Shown one piece after another: positions 42,593 to 54,356 of a DNA stretch of 64,000 nucleotides. The translations under genes and the position numbers were made by a program. The stretch comes from Anolis sagrei (Eukaryota > Chordata > Lepidosauria > Squamata > Anolidae), in contig NC_090026.1 in the NCBI RefSeq assembly GCF_037176765.1, forward strand, positions 60,827,252 through 60,891,251, given 5' to 3'. Numbering within the stretch: the stretch's first letter is position 1; each line of letters begins with the position of its first letter. Under the pieces are notes generated by a model. That model was given only the letters and a program-made list of their open reading frames with translations, did no database searches and was not told the DNA's origin.

Positions 42593-43675
42593 TGGCAGTG
42601 TATTCTCCCCTCATTCTGTGTTGGAGAATGATTTCATCACTCTTTAATCCCCCCTGACAAATTATTATGAGAAATCTTTTTTTATGTGGTCCTTTGCGAA
42701 AAACCTTTGTCCAGGCCTTGTAAATGTTAGATAGATATATTTAAAAGTACACAATAATACAAGCAGTTCCCAAGTTATGAAGAAGATAGGTTCTGTAGGT
42801 TTGTTCTAAAGCTGAATTTGTTCGTAAGTCGAAGCAGAGACCCCTTTCCCCCTTGATAATAACCCTTTCAGGAGTGAATTTCCCTTTCGAGTGGTAGGTT
42901 TCTCTCACTTCCTGCTGTCCCACTCTGTTCTTAACTATGAGTCATTTGTAGGTCAGCTGTTTGTAACTTGAGGACTGTGTGTAGATAAAAATAAAAATAT
43001 TATTCTGGCCAATAGTGAGAAAATAGCTTGAATATATAATTAACATGTTTTAATCTTTCCCTGAATGTGTTATCATGGTGCTCAGTCATAATGCCAAAGT
43101 GGCATAGTTAGTTTTTAAATCACAGGCAATAATAAAGCCAAGAACATTCCATGCGTTAGCACCAAATGGGGATTGTTGATCCTATTTTTGTACAGATTGT
43201 AAATTGAATTTCTTTTGACCTTTTGTTAAACAAGTTAAAAGCTGGCTGTTTTCTTCTTCTTCTGGGCACTAATTAATTCTTGTGTTAATTTTCGGTTTGG
43301 GCAAGCAAGTGACAGTATACTTTGTTAAGCTTTGTAGGTTAGAGGTATATGTAACTGATAGGCACCCGACTATTCATTCATCCTCTCATTGTGCACTGTC
43401 TTTGCACGAAGACACAATCATTCTCGGTGATGAACATATACAGGTGGCGCTTTGGAGAGCTGTCTCAATCTAGCTTCCATTGGTTTGGGTAGAAACTTTT
43501 GCTATTCCCCCGCCTCTTGTTGCATTCTTATTTCTCCCTTTATGCTATCAGGAAAGCTCAAGCTACACATCCTGCCATAGAACCAAAATTCACAATCAGC
43601 AAAATCAATTGCCAAATTTATGTTATCTTAAAGAGTGCTTGTATGCACCCTCATCTATACACACAATAAAAGTGA
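42593..43675. other. Intergenic segment with one foldback-family arm
   Basis: 42750-42985 ('cagttcccaagttatgaaga', 'gtaggtttgttctaaagctg') matches one arm of the foldback at 11660-11900. The rest shows nothing recognisable. Confidence 0.4.
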
Positions 43676-44160
43676 AAATATGTATTTATTTATTTGTCGT
43701 ATCAGAACAACCAGTCCAATTATATTACATTTCTAACAGAGCAAAGCAAACAAACAGATTACAAAATTTGTGAGTATGAGAGTTGATTAAATGTCCTTTG
43801 ACCAGTATCTGGCCACTTGGAGTGCCTCTGGTGTTGCTGCAAGAAGGTCCTCCCTTGTGCATGTGGCAGGGCTCAGGGTGCATTGCAGCAGGTGGTCAGT
43901 GGTTTGCTCCTCTCCACACTCGCATGTCGAGGATTCCACTTTGTAGCCCCATTTCTGAAGGTTGGCTCTGCATCAGTGCCTTCCAGGTCGCCCAGTCCTC
44001 TGTGTGCCCAGGGGGGAGTCTCTCATTGGGTATCAGCCATTGGTTGAGGTACTGGGTTTGGGCCTGCAACTTTTGGACTCTCGCTTGCTGAGGTGTTCCA
44101 GTGAGTGTCTCTGTAGATCTTAGAAAACTATTTCTAGATTTAAGTCGTTGACGAAAATAT
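43676..44160 (-). mobile_element. '[10 protein letters not shown]'-family LINE, 3' end
   Basis: The tail 'tatttatttatttgtcgtat' (reversed) is followed by the 3' UTR and coding end. Minus-strand words include QQARVQKLQAQTQYLNQWLI and PNERLPPGHTEDWATWKAL. Compare 45000-45606. Confidence 0.75.
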
Positions 44161-44262
44161 GTATGCGTGTATGGCAAGGTCCTGCCTCCACAAACAGCTA
44201 TAGCTCCTACTACTCAGGAGACACCAATGGCCCTCCCTCCAATGACATTGAAGGTTCTAGTG

Positions 44263-44990
44263 CAGTGGTTCTCAACCTGGGGGTCATGACCCCCAGAGGG
44301 GTCACCTGGCCATTTCAGAGGGGTCACAACGTTGACTCCTTTGGCCTTGCCCCCTCCGACTCCCTGGAATAGCTGCTGGGTCCCGGGCGCAATGCAGGAG
44401 GGCTTGGGCCAGCCAGGAAGGCTTTCCCTGCTGCCATTGCCGCCACCAGAAATGTTCTTGCTCGGGACTCACCCTGCTGCAATGCCCTCAGAACCCCCAC
44501 AGCCATTCCTTGATGGCGGAGGTCCGGGGCTGAAGGAGGTGATGGTGAGGTGGAGGAGGAGGAGGAGGAGGAGGAAGCTGCATCCCTGCCTCAAGGCCTG
44601 CACCTCGATTTGGAGGCACTGCCAGATGAGAACGGAGAAGAGGAGAAAGAAGAGCCTGGACGAGAGCAGGCCTCATTACTCCTGCCCTGTGCTGTGCTCT
44701 TCCTGCCACCCTTCGAGGCCTCTGCTTCTCGTGGAAGCCTTGTAGAGAGGCGAGAGGAGTGTGGGGCAGCAGCAACAGCAATGCCTGCCTATCTCCTTCT
44801 CCCCTGGCCTCTTCCTCCTCCTCCTCTATATTTGAGGACTTCCAAATGGAGAGGAGGAGAAGGAAGACCCTGGAGGAGAAAGAGGTAAGACCTCACTGCT
44901 GCTGCCCTGTGCCACCCTCTTCTCGCCACCCTTCGAGGAGTCCACTTCTGGTGGAAGCCTTGAAAAGCAGCGAGAGGAGCTCAGGGCAGA
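44263..44990 (+). mobile_element. SPIN/hAT-like left end followed by a purine-rich tandem block
   Basis: CAGTGGTTCTCAACCTGGGG at 44263 starts a hAT-like end ('gggtcatgacccccagaggg'). Behind it lies a GC-rich block with (GGA)n at 44551-44575. Two copies of a unit of about 200 bp follow ('cacccttcgaggcctctgct' and 'cacccttcgaggagtccact'). No right terminus is seen before the LINE at 45000. Confidence 0.5.
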
Positions 44991-44999
44991 CGGGGTGCC

Positions 45000-45606
45000 T
45001 GTGCCCTACACCACTGGAGAAATTACACTGTATTGCACCACCTGACATCCGCCAGGAAGTAGCAACCAATAGTGAAAGGGCCATCCCCTGTTTGGATATC
45101 AACCAGCACGTCAACGGCTTAAATCAATAAATAGTTTTCTAAGATCCACAGAGACACTCACTGGAACACCTCAGCAAGCGAGAGTCCAAAAGTGGCAGGC
45201 TCAAATCCAGAACCTCAATCAATGGCTGATACCAAATGAGAGACTCCCCCCTGGATACACAGAAAACCAGGTGACTTGGAAGGCGCTGAACAGACTGTGC
45301 TGTGGCACCACAAGATGCAGAGCCAACCTTAAGAATGGGGCCACAAAGTGGAATCCTTGACATGCGAGTGCGGAGAAAAGGAAACCACTGACCACCTGCT
45401 GCAATGCAACCTGAGCCCTGCCACATGCACAATAGAGGACCTTCTTGCAGCAACACCAGAGGCACTCCAAGTGGCCAGATACTGGTCAAAGGACATTTAA
45501 TCAACTACCAAGCTTGCAAACTTTGTGTTTTGTTTGTCTGCTTGTTTGTTTGTTAAAAAATGCAATGCAACTGTTTGGTCTGCCCCTGACACGATAAATA
45601 AATAAA
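45000..45606 (+). mobile_element. '[10 protein letters not shown]'-family LINE, 3' end
   Basis: Words [40 protein letters not shown] and [17 protein letters not shown], then the UTR 'ctgcccctgacacgataaat' and (AAAT)n. Several frame changes. The 3' terminus 'cctgacacga' resembles the end of the SINE at 15658-15908. Confidence 0.8.
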
Positions 45607-45686
45607 TCAGAAATGTTTTTACTAGGTGTGATGTATCATTACTAGGTGTGATGTATCATTTGTACATCATTTTAATCCAGTTTACC

Positions 45687-47209
45687 TGTGCTGTCGCGCG
45701 CTGGTCTCCTATAAAAGACTATAAACAGGACTTAATTTTTGTGAGCCCAACGGGACGCCGGGGTTGCCTCAGAGAGAGGTTTTTTGGGATTTTCCTGAAA
45801 AGATGGGCTTCAAAGTCTTTAAAGATGCAACAAAATCATTATTACTGAACAAATAACAAGGCTTCAACGATTGGATTCAAAGTTTTCTTAATAAACTGTT
45901 GGCTTTTTCGATCTTGGCCCCAAGGGCAGGCAACTGTTCCTTCACTGTTGGGAAAATCCCCGACCTCTCCCTGGGCAATCTGTCTCCTCTTTTGTTGGCG
46001 TGGGGCCTCTACACCCGGTCCAATCTGCTTTATGGTTGCCGCGAAGGGCCCTTACCGAACAGAGACCTTTGCAGAACTTCCAGGAGGAGGAAGATGTTCA
46101 CTTCCCAGTGATGGCTGGCTGAAGCGCTGTGGGACTGGATTCCTAGCAAGAAAGCTGAGAGGCTGTAAGTTCCTCAGCAAACTGTAAAGTTCCCAGCAAA
46201 AGCTGTGCTGAGACTGTATATCCTTGGCCAGGCTATGGGGCTATTTCTCCTGGCCAAGCTGTAAATGATGAAGCCTTTTACAGGAGGTCCTGGTTCAAGT
46301 CCTGTAAGAAAGACTTCTCTGTGTGGACTGACCTAAAATGGCTCCTATTCCCTCCAAAACCCTAAAAGGGGGTGGCACTAGGGAACCTAATGATAATTGA
46401 CAGGTCATTGACCCAATAACTGCAAAGTAAGGAAAGCCATCTAACTGCAAATGCATAAAACTTTAAAAAACATGCAACACTCAACAAATAGCAAGATAAG
46501 ACATGGCCCGACTTACCCGGCCAAAGAAGTTGTGGTGCAGGGCATCCCCCCCCACCATTCTTGCCTCAGGGGGGCTTCTTCCTCCCAGAAGCCCCCCTCA
46601 GATGGTGGGAAGGTTTCCTGTCGGCAGGTCACTTGGCCAATGACCAACTGACCACACCTCGCTGCGGGAGAGGCCTGAGCTGGCCTCTCCCTCTTTGTGG
46701 GCAGCCTTTATAAGGCTGCCCCAGGCTCCCCAGCAGGCACTGGGGCAGCAGGCACTGGGATAACTTTTGCCCCAGGCTCCCCAGCACGCACTGGGATAAC
46801 TTTTGTTGTTGTTTACCTTGTCCTAGTTACCCGTTAACAGTTACTTGTTTGTTTCATGCTTCTCGTCACAACTCCTTGTTAGTGTGGGGCATGGGCCCTG
46901 GATCTGGTTTGATATCCCCCCTAGTGGAAAGGGGGAACGGCTGGTGGTCCCAGGGGTGCCGAGTTGCGTTTGCTTGGTATTGTGCCGGCGGCACCCTGGT
47001 GTGTGCGGGATCGGGCAGTATTGGGCTGCCCGATCGTGATCCAGGACCCATGCTTGGCTGCCAACCCTTGTTCCTGTTATCAATAAATGAGTTGTGTCCA
47101 TTGTTCATCCCAACATCATGTTTGAGCGTACTTCTTGGGTTGGCTGCGGGAGGTGTATCACACTTGCACATGCAAAAGCTGGAGCTCCTGGTACGGCCGT
47201 ACCAGAACA
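45687..47209 (-). mobile_element. LTR fossil with perfect TTACC duplication
   Basis: The ends TGTGCTGTCGCGCG... and ...CGTACCAGAACA are TG...CA, with TTACC on each side (45682-45686, 47210-47214). Its start word matches those at 23656 and 31716, so these are related LTRs. A second LTR-like block (46531-47162) appears to be inserted inside. No internal genes. Confidence 0.7.
46531..47162 (+). mobile_element. LTR-like block nested in the previous LTR
   Basis: TGTGGTGCAGGG at the left and GGTGTATCACA at the right give TG...CA limits. A TATA-like TTTATAAGG (46708) and AATAAA (47090) are placed as in an LTR promoter and poly(A) region. A target duplication was not identified. A fossil solo LTR is the best guess. 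Confidence 0.5.
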
Positions 47210-47214
47210 TTACC

Positions 47215-48196
47215 TTAGATCATAAGAATTTGTGTATCTTAATTTGCAATTCCATATCTTTTCCCATTCGGGGGTTCTGATTGTGCGACTTCTCAATTTC
47301 TCATTGCCATCTGAGATTTAAGAATGGAGCAGTGGAAAGGTCAAATCATAATTTCCACGTACCATTGTGTGGAAATCTCAAACTGACACACCACAGGCAT
47401 TGTCACCAGGAGTCTGTCCGTAACATTGCCCATGTTGCTGAACTAAAATAGGAAAGAGTTACTAAGCCAATGGTTATATATGAGGAACGTCCCCTCATGA
47501 CCCTAGGACATCACCTGAGGAGATCACTTGCTATTTGGCTCCCAACCCGACTCGTATTATATTTGTACTGTAGTAGGGATTTCTTTTTCCATCAACCTCC
47601 TGATTATAAAAGGGGACTCCAAAATTCACATGTGAGCAGCAACTGTTTGTCCTCCTCCAAGTACATTGTGGAGTGAAGCCAGTGGCAGTCACTCTCCCGC
47701 TTACTGTCCATGCCAGCTGTTGTCTACTGATTAGGAATTGGATAGCGGCTCTGTGAATGTGACGCTGCCCCGCTTCCAGAAGTCAGTCATGTGAGATGGG
47801 GCATCAGGAAATGGGAGCTGACAGTCATATCACTGCCACTCAGAGAAGCAATGGCTGTTTAAAAAAAGAAAGGCATCTTTGCAGCATGACTGACCATCCT
47901 CCCCCCAACTCATCTGCATACGCTGGGATTAGAAGTCACACAGCAATAAAGATGCCACTCGCCAGGCAACACCGATACGTCATGGATGTGATGACAGGTC
48001 CTGGATTTTCTGCCTCTTACAGCTTTATTCTTCAGCAAAGACAACAGCAAGAAAAACGGGGAAAGACGCCCACAGGCATCACAACATTCAGACTAAGAAC
48101 CAGAGTAATTGGCACCCACCCTTTGTTTTCTTTTCAGCTAAACAATTATTTTCCTTCATATTTTGTGTATGTTTACCCATTACTTGCAATGCTTCT
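47215..48196. other. Intergenic segment with nothing recognised
   Basis: An open frame of 251 codons overlaps the following L2 boundary and has no family resemblance, so it is probably chance. Confidence 0.35.
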
Positions 48197-49325
48197 TTTA
48201 AAAATTATTTATTTATTTGCTTTATTTCTATACCGCATTTTTCAGCCTAGATTAGGCGACTCAATGCGGTTTACACAATGCAAGTTATACAGTAATATAC
48301 AGTTAAAAAACACATCACACATTACAACAAAATCAACAATTATTATCAATTCCTTATCAATTCATGACGCCTCAAAACAGAACAAGATCAATTCTCATAA
48401 TCCTTGTGCCATTCCTATGTTCAATTTTACCGACTTCCTGTGTTCAGTTGTTCAATTGCACTGTTTAGCCAAACGCTTGCTCGTAGAGCCAAGTCTTGAC
48501 CTTCCTCCGAAACACCAGCAGCAAAGGGGCCTGTCTGATGTCTACCGGTAGGGCATTCCATAGCCGAGGGGCCACCACCGAGAAGGCCCTGTCTCTCGTC
48601 CCCACCAATTGTGCCTGTGATGCAGGCGGGACCGAGAGCAGGGCCTCCCCAGATGATCTTAATGTCCTAGTTGGTTCATAGGAGGAGATGCGTTCGGAGA
48701 GGTAAGTAGGGCCAGAACCGTTTAGGGCTTTATAGGCTAACGCCAGCATTTCAATTGTGCCCGATAGCAAACTGGCAGCCAGTGGAGCTGGCACAACAGA
48801 GGAGTTGTATGCTCCCTGAGTGCCGCTCCTGTTAGTAACCTGGCTGCCGAGCGTTGGACCATTTGAAGCTTCCGAGCAGTCTTCAAACGCAACCCCACGT
48901 AGAGAGCGTTGCAGTAGTCTATACGGGATGTAACCAGAGTATGGACTATCGTGGCCAAGTCAGACTTCCCAAGGTACGAGCACAGCTGGCACACAAGTTT
49001 TAACTGTGCGAATGCTCCCCTGGTCACCGCTGAAACCTGAGGTTCCAGGCTCAGCGATGAGTCCAAGATCACACCCAAGCTGTGAACCTGTGCCTTCAAG
49101 GGGAGTGTGACCCCGTCCAGCACAAGTTGCGACCCTATACCCTGTTCGGCCTTGCGACTGACCAGGAGTACCTCTGTCTTGTCTAGATTCAATTTCAATT
49201 TGTTCGCCCTCACCCAGACCGTTACAGCGGCCAAGCACCGGTTCAGGACCTGAACAGCCTCCTTAGTAGCAGGTGGGAAGGAGTGACAGAGTTGGACATC
49301 ATCCGTGTACAGATGACAACCCTGT
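48197..49325 (-). mobile_element. L2-clade LINE, well preserved 3' part
   Basis: Tail and 'ctataccgcatttttcagcc' at the left. Minus frames 49234-48737 and 48794-48465 give [80 protein letters not shown] and KTWLYEQAFG. One frameshift lies near 48760. Confidence 0.92.
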
Positions 49326-49584
49326 CATCTGTATGTGAATGTAACATTAAGGAAAATGTAACATTTTCCTTAAAATCCTATAACAAAAAATATCTGGTTC
49401 TCAATATAGTTTTTTCTGTTTATCTGTTTTTTTCTTTTCTATTTTCTAAGTTTTAAATGTACTACATTTAAAATATTCGTTGTTGGGGAGAGGGAAAGAC
49501 TTTTGAGAATTTGCACTGGGTAGGATTGTGTTTGCTATGCACCAAAGATCATTTTGGCCTAGGCTGCCAGCAGGACAATATACA

Positions 49585-50137
49585 TCTATATAAATAAAAA
49601 TGTAATGTTCGTATGTGGTATTCACGGAACTCAAAAACCACTGGGGCAATTGGCACCAAATTTGGACACGATACACCTAACAACCCAATGTATGTTCTCC
49701 ACTCAAAAAAATTGATTTTGTCATTTGGGAGTTGTAGTTGTTGGGATTTATAGTTCACCTACAATCAAAGAGAATTATGAACCCCACCAATGATGGAATT
49801 GAACTAAACTTGGCACACAGTTCTCCCATGACCAACAGAAAATACTGTAAGGGTTTGATGGGCAGTGTCCTTTGCTTTTGGAGTTGTAGTTCACCTACAT
49901 CCAGAGATCACTGTGGACTCAAACAACGATGGATCTGGACCAAACTCTACAGAAATATTCAATATGCCCAAATGTGAACCTTGGTGGAGTTTGGGGAAAA
50001 TAGAATCTTGACATTTGGGAGTTGCCGTTGCTGGGATTTATAGTTCACCTACAATCACAGAGCATCCTGAACCCCACCAAACCTCCCACACAGAACCCCC
50101 ATGTGGGCCACAGCAACGTGCGGCAGGGGACGGCTAG
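49585..50137 (+). mobile_element. Helitron-like element, complete ends
   Basis: Starts TCTATATAAATAAAAATG after an A. Ends GGGGACGGCTAG before a T, with the hairpin GCCACAGCAACGTGCGGC. The inner part is the anonymous module ('gagttgtagttcacctacat', 'gaacccaccaatgatgg'-type words). No Rep/helicase coding, so it is non-autonomous. Confidence 0.8.
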
Positions 50138-50141
50138 TACA

Positions 50142-50443
50142 TCTATATAAATAAAAATGTAATGTTCGTTTGTGGGATTAACATAACTCAAAAACCACTG
50201 GACAAATTGACACCAAATTTGGACACAATACACCTATCAGGCCAACGAGTGATCATCACTTATAAAAACACTGAAAAATACAGCAGAAGGGACTTAAAAG
50301 TAAAAAAAAACAACCAAAAATTACATTACAATGCATGCGCAAAACCACATATATACGCAAACACACACATATACACATATATACACACACAAAACACATC
50401 TAGACTGACTGGGCCACAGCAACACGTGGCAGGGGATGGCTAG
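50142..50443 (+). mobile_element. Second Helitron-like element in tandem
   Basis: Begins TCTATATAAATAAAAATG four bases after the first one ends, and finishes GGGGATGGCTAG with the hairpin GCCACAGCAACACGTGGC. Ends and first 90 bp match its neighbour. The inside differs, being A-rich with (AC/AT)n at 50343-50395. Confidence 0.8.
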
Positions 50444-51510
50444 TATTTCATAAATACACTCTAGGTAGATATACACTACATAGTTATAATCATTTCATAC
50501 TATTTTAACAGTCTATGGACAGTTTGGTGAAAAATTTAGACAGTCATAATAACTCTCTAGTGGAGAAGCCTAGTTCTGAAGTGATCTACAAATCTTGGTT
50601 TTCCATTGAATGACAGATAAAGTAACATTGGATGATGAAATGCTGTATAGATCCACATTCTCTCTGGAAGTAAGAGTTTGACCCATAGAAGCCTTTCACC
50701 AATCTATTTGAAGGTGGCAATGTTCAGCAGTGACTGTTCTGAAAGGTATTGTTTTCCTTTTCCTACAGGCACAACCCAACTAATATCCTTTTTGCCCCAA
50801 AGTCCACAAAGACACTGCACATTCTTCCGGGCAAATGTAACAGCTGGCTTTGGATCAGATTGAAAGGTTTAATGGCTGTGCTCCTTTAATATTTGGTTCT
50901 GGTTCCTTGCTTACTTTGCCAATATATGTGTAATTGAATCATATAGCCGGTAGATGGCAGTAGGCCTCTCTGGTCATCTTCTAACAACTTCAGAAGCCCT
51001 TTGGAAGTCTTGCAGCACCTGATGGAACCAACAAAAATTGGAAAACACAATACCAGCTGGTATTAAGTTTCTGTTTCACTATAATTGGGGGTTTCATGGC
51101 TGGGGCTATGGAAAGAGCTCACAGCAATACGGTTATACAATGTGTACTTGCAATCAGTGGTACCAGCCTTCCTTACTAAGCAGCAGTGGCGTCTGAACTT
51201 CGTTGTGACTTTCAGATAATTTCATGTTCTAAAAAACAGTGTTCCCTGGACATAAAATGGCCCAGAGAGGATCAAAAGCATGGTAGAAATGCCGTCTGAC
51301 CCCCTAAAGGGCATTTGGGATATAAACTTGAATTTTTGCAAGGAATGCAAAAGGGATATGTGGTTCTTCAGTGTCCTATGGGGGTCAACATGGCCCCCTA
51401 ACAGTTGCTCGCACCTACTAGCTGGTGCTGTTGGTTTATATCAAAATGTAGCAGTTAATGCAGTCATAATACAATATTTTGCATCTATCATAGGACTTCA
51501 TCCTGCACTG
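50444..51510. other. Intergenic segment with nothing recognised
   Basis: No coding frame, terminal repeats or known repeat motifs. Confidence 0.4.
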
Positions 51511-51998
51511 CTCCAGTGGCTTATGATACTGTAAACCACCGCCTCCTGAGAAAAATGTATAATATCACAAAGGACTACCACCTCACCCGCCTCATAGGAA
51601 ACCTGCTACAAAACAGGAGCTTTTTTGTTGAGTTCCAGGGCCAGAGAAGCAGATGGCGGAAACAGAAGAACGGCCTGCCTCAGGGGAGCGTGCTTGCTCC
51701 ATCCATGTTCAACATTTACACAAATGACCAGCCACTCCCAGAAGGGACAGAGAGTTTCATCTATGCTGATGATCGTGCCATTACCACTCAAACAAGGAGC
51801 TTTGAGATGGTTGAACAGAAGCTCTCCGAAGCTCTAGGTGCTCTTACCGCCTATTACAGGGAAAACCAGCTGATCCCTAATCCATCTATAACACAGACAT
51901 GTGCTTTTCACCTCAAGAACAGACAAGCATCCCGAGCTGTGAGGATTACCTGGGAAGGAATCCCACTGGAGCATTGCAGTGCACCCAAATTCCTGGGA
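51511..51998 (+). mobile_element. '[10 protein letters not shown]'-family LINE, RT core
   Basis: An open frame encodes AYDTVNHRLLRKMYNITKDY, NGLPQGSVLAPSMFNIYTND and the RT box YADDRAITTQ, then CAFHLKNRQASRAVRI and KFLGV. It is cut by a CR1 at 51999, exactly where the copy at 3144 begins. YADD is intact. Confidence 0.85.
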
Positions 51999-52345
51999 GT
52001 CATAGAATCATAGAATCAAAGAGTTGGAAGAGACCTCATGGGCCATCCAGTCCAACCCCCTGCCCAAAAGCAGGAATATTGCATTCAAATCACCCCTGAC
52101 AGATGGCCATCCAGCATCTGTTTAAAAGCTTCCAAAGAAGGAGCCTCCACCACACTCCGGAGCAGAGAGTTCCACTGCTGAACGGCTCTCACAGTCAGGA
52201 AGTTCTTCCTCATGTTCAGATGGAATCTCCTCTCTTGTAGTTTGAAGCCATTGTTCCGCGTCCTAGTCTCCAAGGAAGCAGAAAACAAGCTTGCTCCCTC
52301 TTCCCTGTGACTTCCTCTCACATATTTATATATTTATAGTCCTCA
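51999..52345 (-). mobile_element. CR1 LINE 3' end
   Basis: 'catagaatcatagaatcaaa' to 'acttcctctcacatatttat'. Minus words [20 protein letters not shown] and DGHLSGVI. It interrupts the RT of another LINE. Confidence 0.92.
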
Positions 52346-52429
52346 ATGGACTGGTACCTGACTTTAATTAACTGTACTTTCTCTGTAGGAAAAAACCCTA
52401 TTTAACCTCTCCCGGGCTGTTTACTATCT

Positions 52430-52882
52430 ATGCCTCATCAGTGTGGGTCCTACTACCAATTCCAAATGCGTCTGGGTATCAAGTAGACCTACCAGCCAAG
52501 GCTTGTAGAGATTTCTGATGGAGTTCCATGGATCTGTAGTGTTGTCCTCCCTCAGAGAATTCTTTGAAAACCTCAGGGTTGTTTTCCCGCTGATTGCTGT
52601 GAGGCTGAGAGGCTGTGAGATCTCAGCCAGAGCCTTGAGACATTTTCCCTGGAATTTCTGTTTCTGTTTCCCTGAATGTTCTTGAGAAAAGAAGCTGGTC
52701 TACCTCCTATAGTTTAGCTTCCTTATGTGAGACTGCCCAAAAAATGGCTCCTTTCCCTCCCAGAGCCCTGAACAAGGGGCGGAACCAAAGCTTAATTATG
52801 ATGGACAGGAGGCCTGCCCTATGACTGCAAACAGATAACAGAAAGAAAATAAAGTTGGAGCTCCTGGTACAGCCTAACCAGC
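52430..52882 (-). mobile_element. LTR-like fossil related to 45687-47209
   Basis: Shares 'tggagctcctggta', the CCAGCACA-type right end and blocks such as 'aaaatggctcctttccctcc' with the LTR at 45687. The left limit is not defined. No genes. Confidence 0.5.
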
Positions 52883-52984
52883 ACAAACTAATCCTGTTAA
52901 TTTGCTCTGTTTCTATGATTTTTCTTATGCTGTTATTCATTATCATCTACCTTACTAAACCACTTTATCCTTTAACTCGGCTCC

Positions 52985-53495
52985 GGCACAGCTTACTTTT
53001 CTGAACTATCTCTCTCTACGTTCCACCTCGTAATTTAAGATCTACTGCGGAAGCCCTGCTTTTGGTCCCACCGGCGTCACAAGCGCGTCTGGTGGGGGTG
53101 GGGGACAGGGCCTTCTCAGTGGTGGCCCCTCACTTGTGGAATTCGCTCCCCAATGAGATTAGATCGGCGTCCTTCCTCCTCACTTTTAGGAAAAAACTGA
53201 AGTCGTGGTTTTGGAGTCAGGTTTTTGGAGTCAGCAGCACTTAGGCACTGAATCGGACCACAGGATTATGACAATGGGAAACGGATATGTGATTTTGATT
53301 AGGCGACTATGTTAGTATATGAGTATGTGATTTTAATTAATGTTATTGTTAATTTTTTATGTATTTGATTTTATGTTGTTGTATTGATATTATGGCATTG
53401 AATTGTTGCCTGTGTAAGCCGCCCTGAGTCCTCCCTCGGGGGTGAGAAGGGTGGGGTAGAAGCGATGTAAATAAATAATATAAATAAATAATAGT
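52985..53495 (+). mobile_element. L2-clade LINE 3' end
   Basis: A 60-codon frame reads VVAPHLWNSLPNEIRSASFL and LTFRKKLKSWFW. The 3' end 'gtaagccgccctgagtcctc' is followed by (AAAT)n. Confidence 0.85.
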
Positions 53496-53760
53496 TCACG
53501 TAGTGGTTTTCCTCCCACCTCCAAAATTAGTCTGCTGTTATTGTTGTTGCTAGTTATTTTTGTTATGTTGTTTTATGCTGTTTTTACGATTGTTTAATTG
53601 TTATTGCTTTATTTTAATTGTATTCTGCCTGGGCTTGGGCCTCATGTAAGCCACCCCGAGTCCCTTCGGGGAGATGGAGGCGGGGTAGAAAAATAAACTT
53701 CTTCTTCTTCCTTCTTTCTTCCTCCTCCTCCTCCTCCTCCTTCTTCTAATCTTTCCCAAG
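53496..53760 (+). mobile_element. L2-clade 3' UTR with a (TTC)n tail
   Basis: 'catgtaagccaccccgagtc' and 'gggagatggaggcggggtag' are the L2 end. It is followed by CTTCTT/CCTCCT repeats at 53698-53748. Confidence 0.75.
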
Positions 53761-54356
53761 AGAACCTAAAAGAGGCACTAACCCCGCTCTACTCTCTCTG
53801 CCGTGGCACTACCTTATAGCTATTTTGAATGCCTGGGTGGCAAAATGGCAGCATCAAGGCAGCATCATCTCTTTCCCCTCTGCAATGTGACCTTTGATTT
53901 ATCCATGGGTCATATACACATTCATATTTTTGACCCCCAAACCCGCTCTCAGATTATACATGATGTCTACGTACTTATACATGAGTATATATGATAATTC
54001 ATTGTGCCTGAAAACAATATTCCTGTACCTAATTCACAGTGCTACACAGAGCTTTGACATGATTACTTACAAATGACTGGTCACAATGACTGTAACACAA
54101 GGATAACTTTGCCTCTTATATAACTGTAACCTTTAGATGCTTTTGTAGTTACAGGCCTGTAGCTTCATTAAATAATGAAGCAGAGATATAGCATGACTCA
54201 AGTGTTGTCTTATGCTATGTCTTGTGTTCCGTTGCAGTTGTTGAGTTGATGCCTGTTGGATAAGCAGAGAGTGAATTTTATACAACAGGCTAAAGACCTG
54301 TAACATTAAGGTATTTAAAAAGCAATTTACTTAGGACCTCATCCGACATTGTGTTC
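53761..54356. other. Segment with nothing recognised
   Basis: No gene or repeat identified. Confidence 0.4.

Noticed and set aside
42750-42985. Possible separate gene or RNA with a stem-loop
   Set aside because: It matches one arm of the foldback repeat at 11660-11900, so it is a dispersed repeat.
44332-45130. Acidic or proline-rich frames in the (GGA)n block
   Set aside because: Several overlapping frames on both strands arise from a purine-rich tandem repeat. None shows a start, splice pattern or domain.
47796-48551. 251-codon frame in an otherwise empty region
   Set aside because: It runs into the non-coding tail of an L2 and shows no conserved motif, so it is probably chance.
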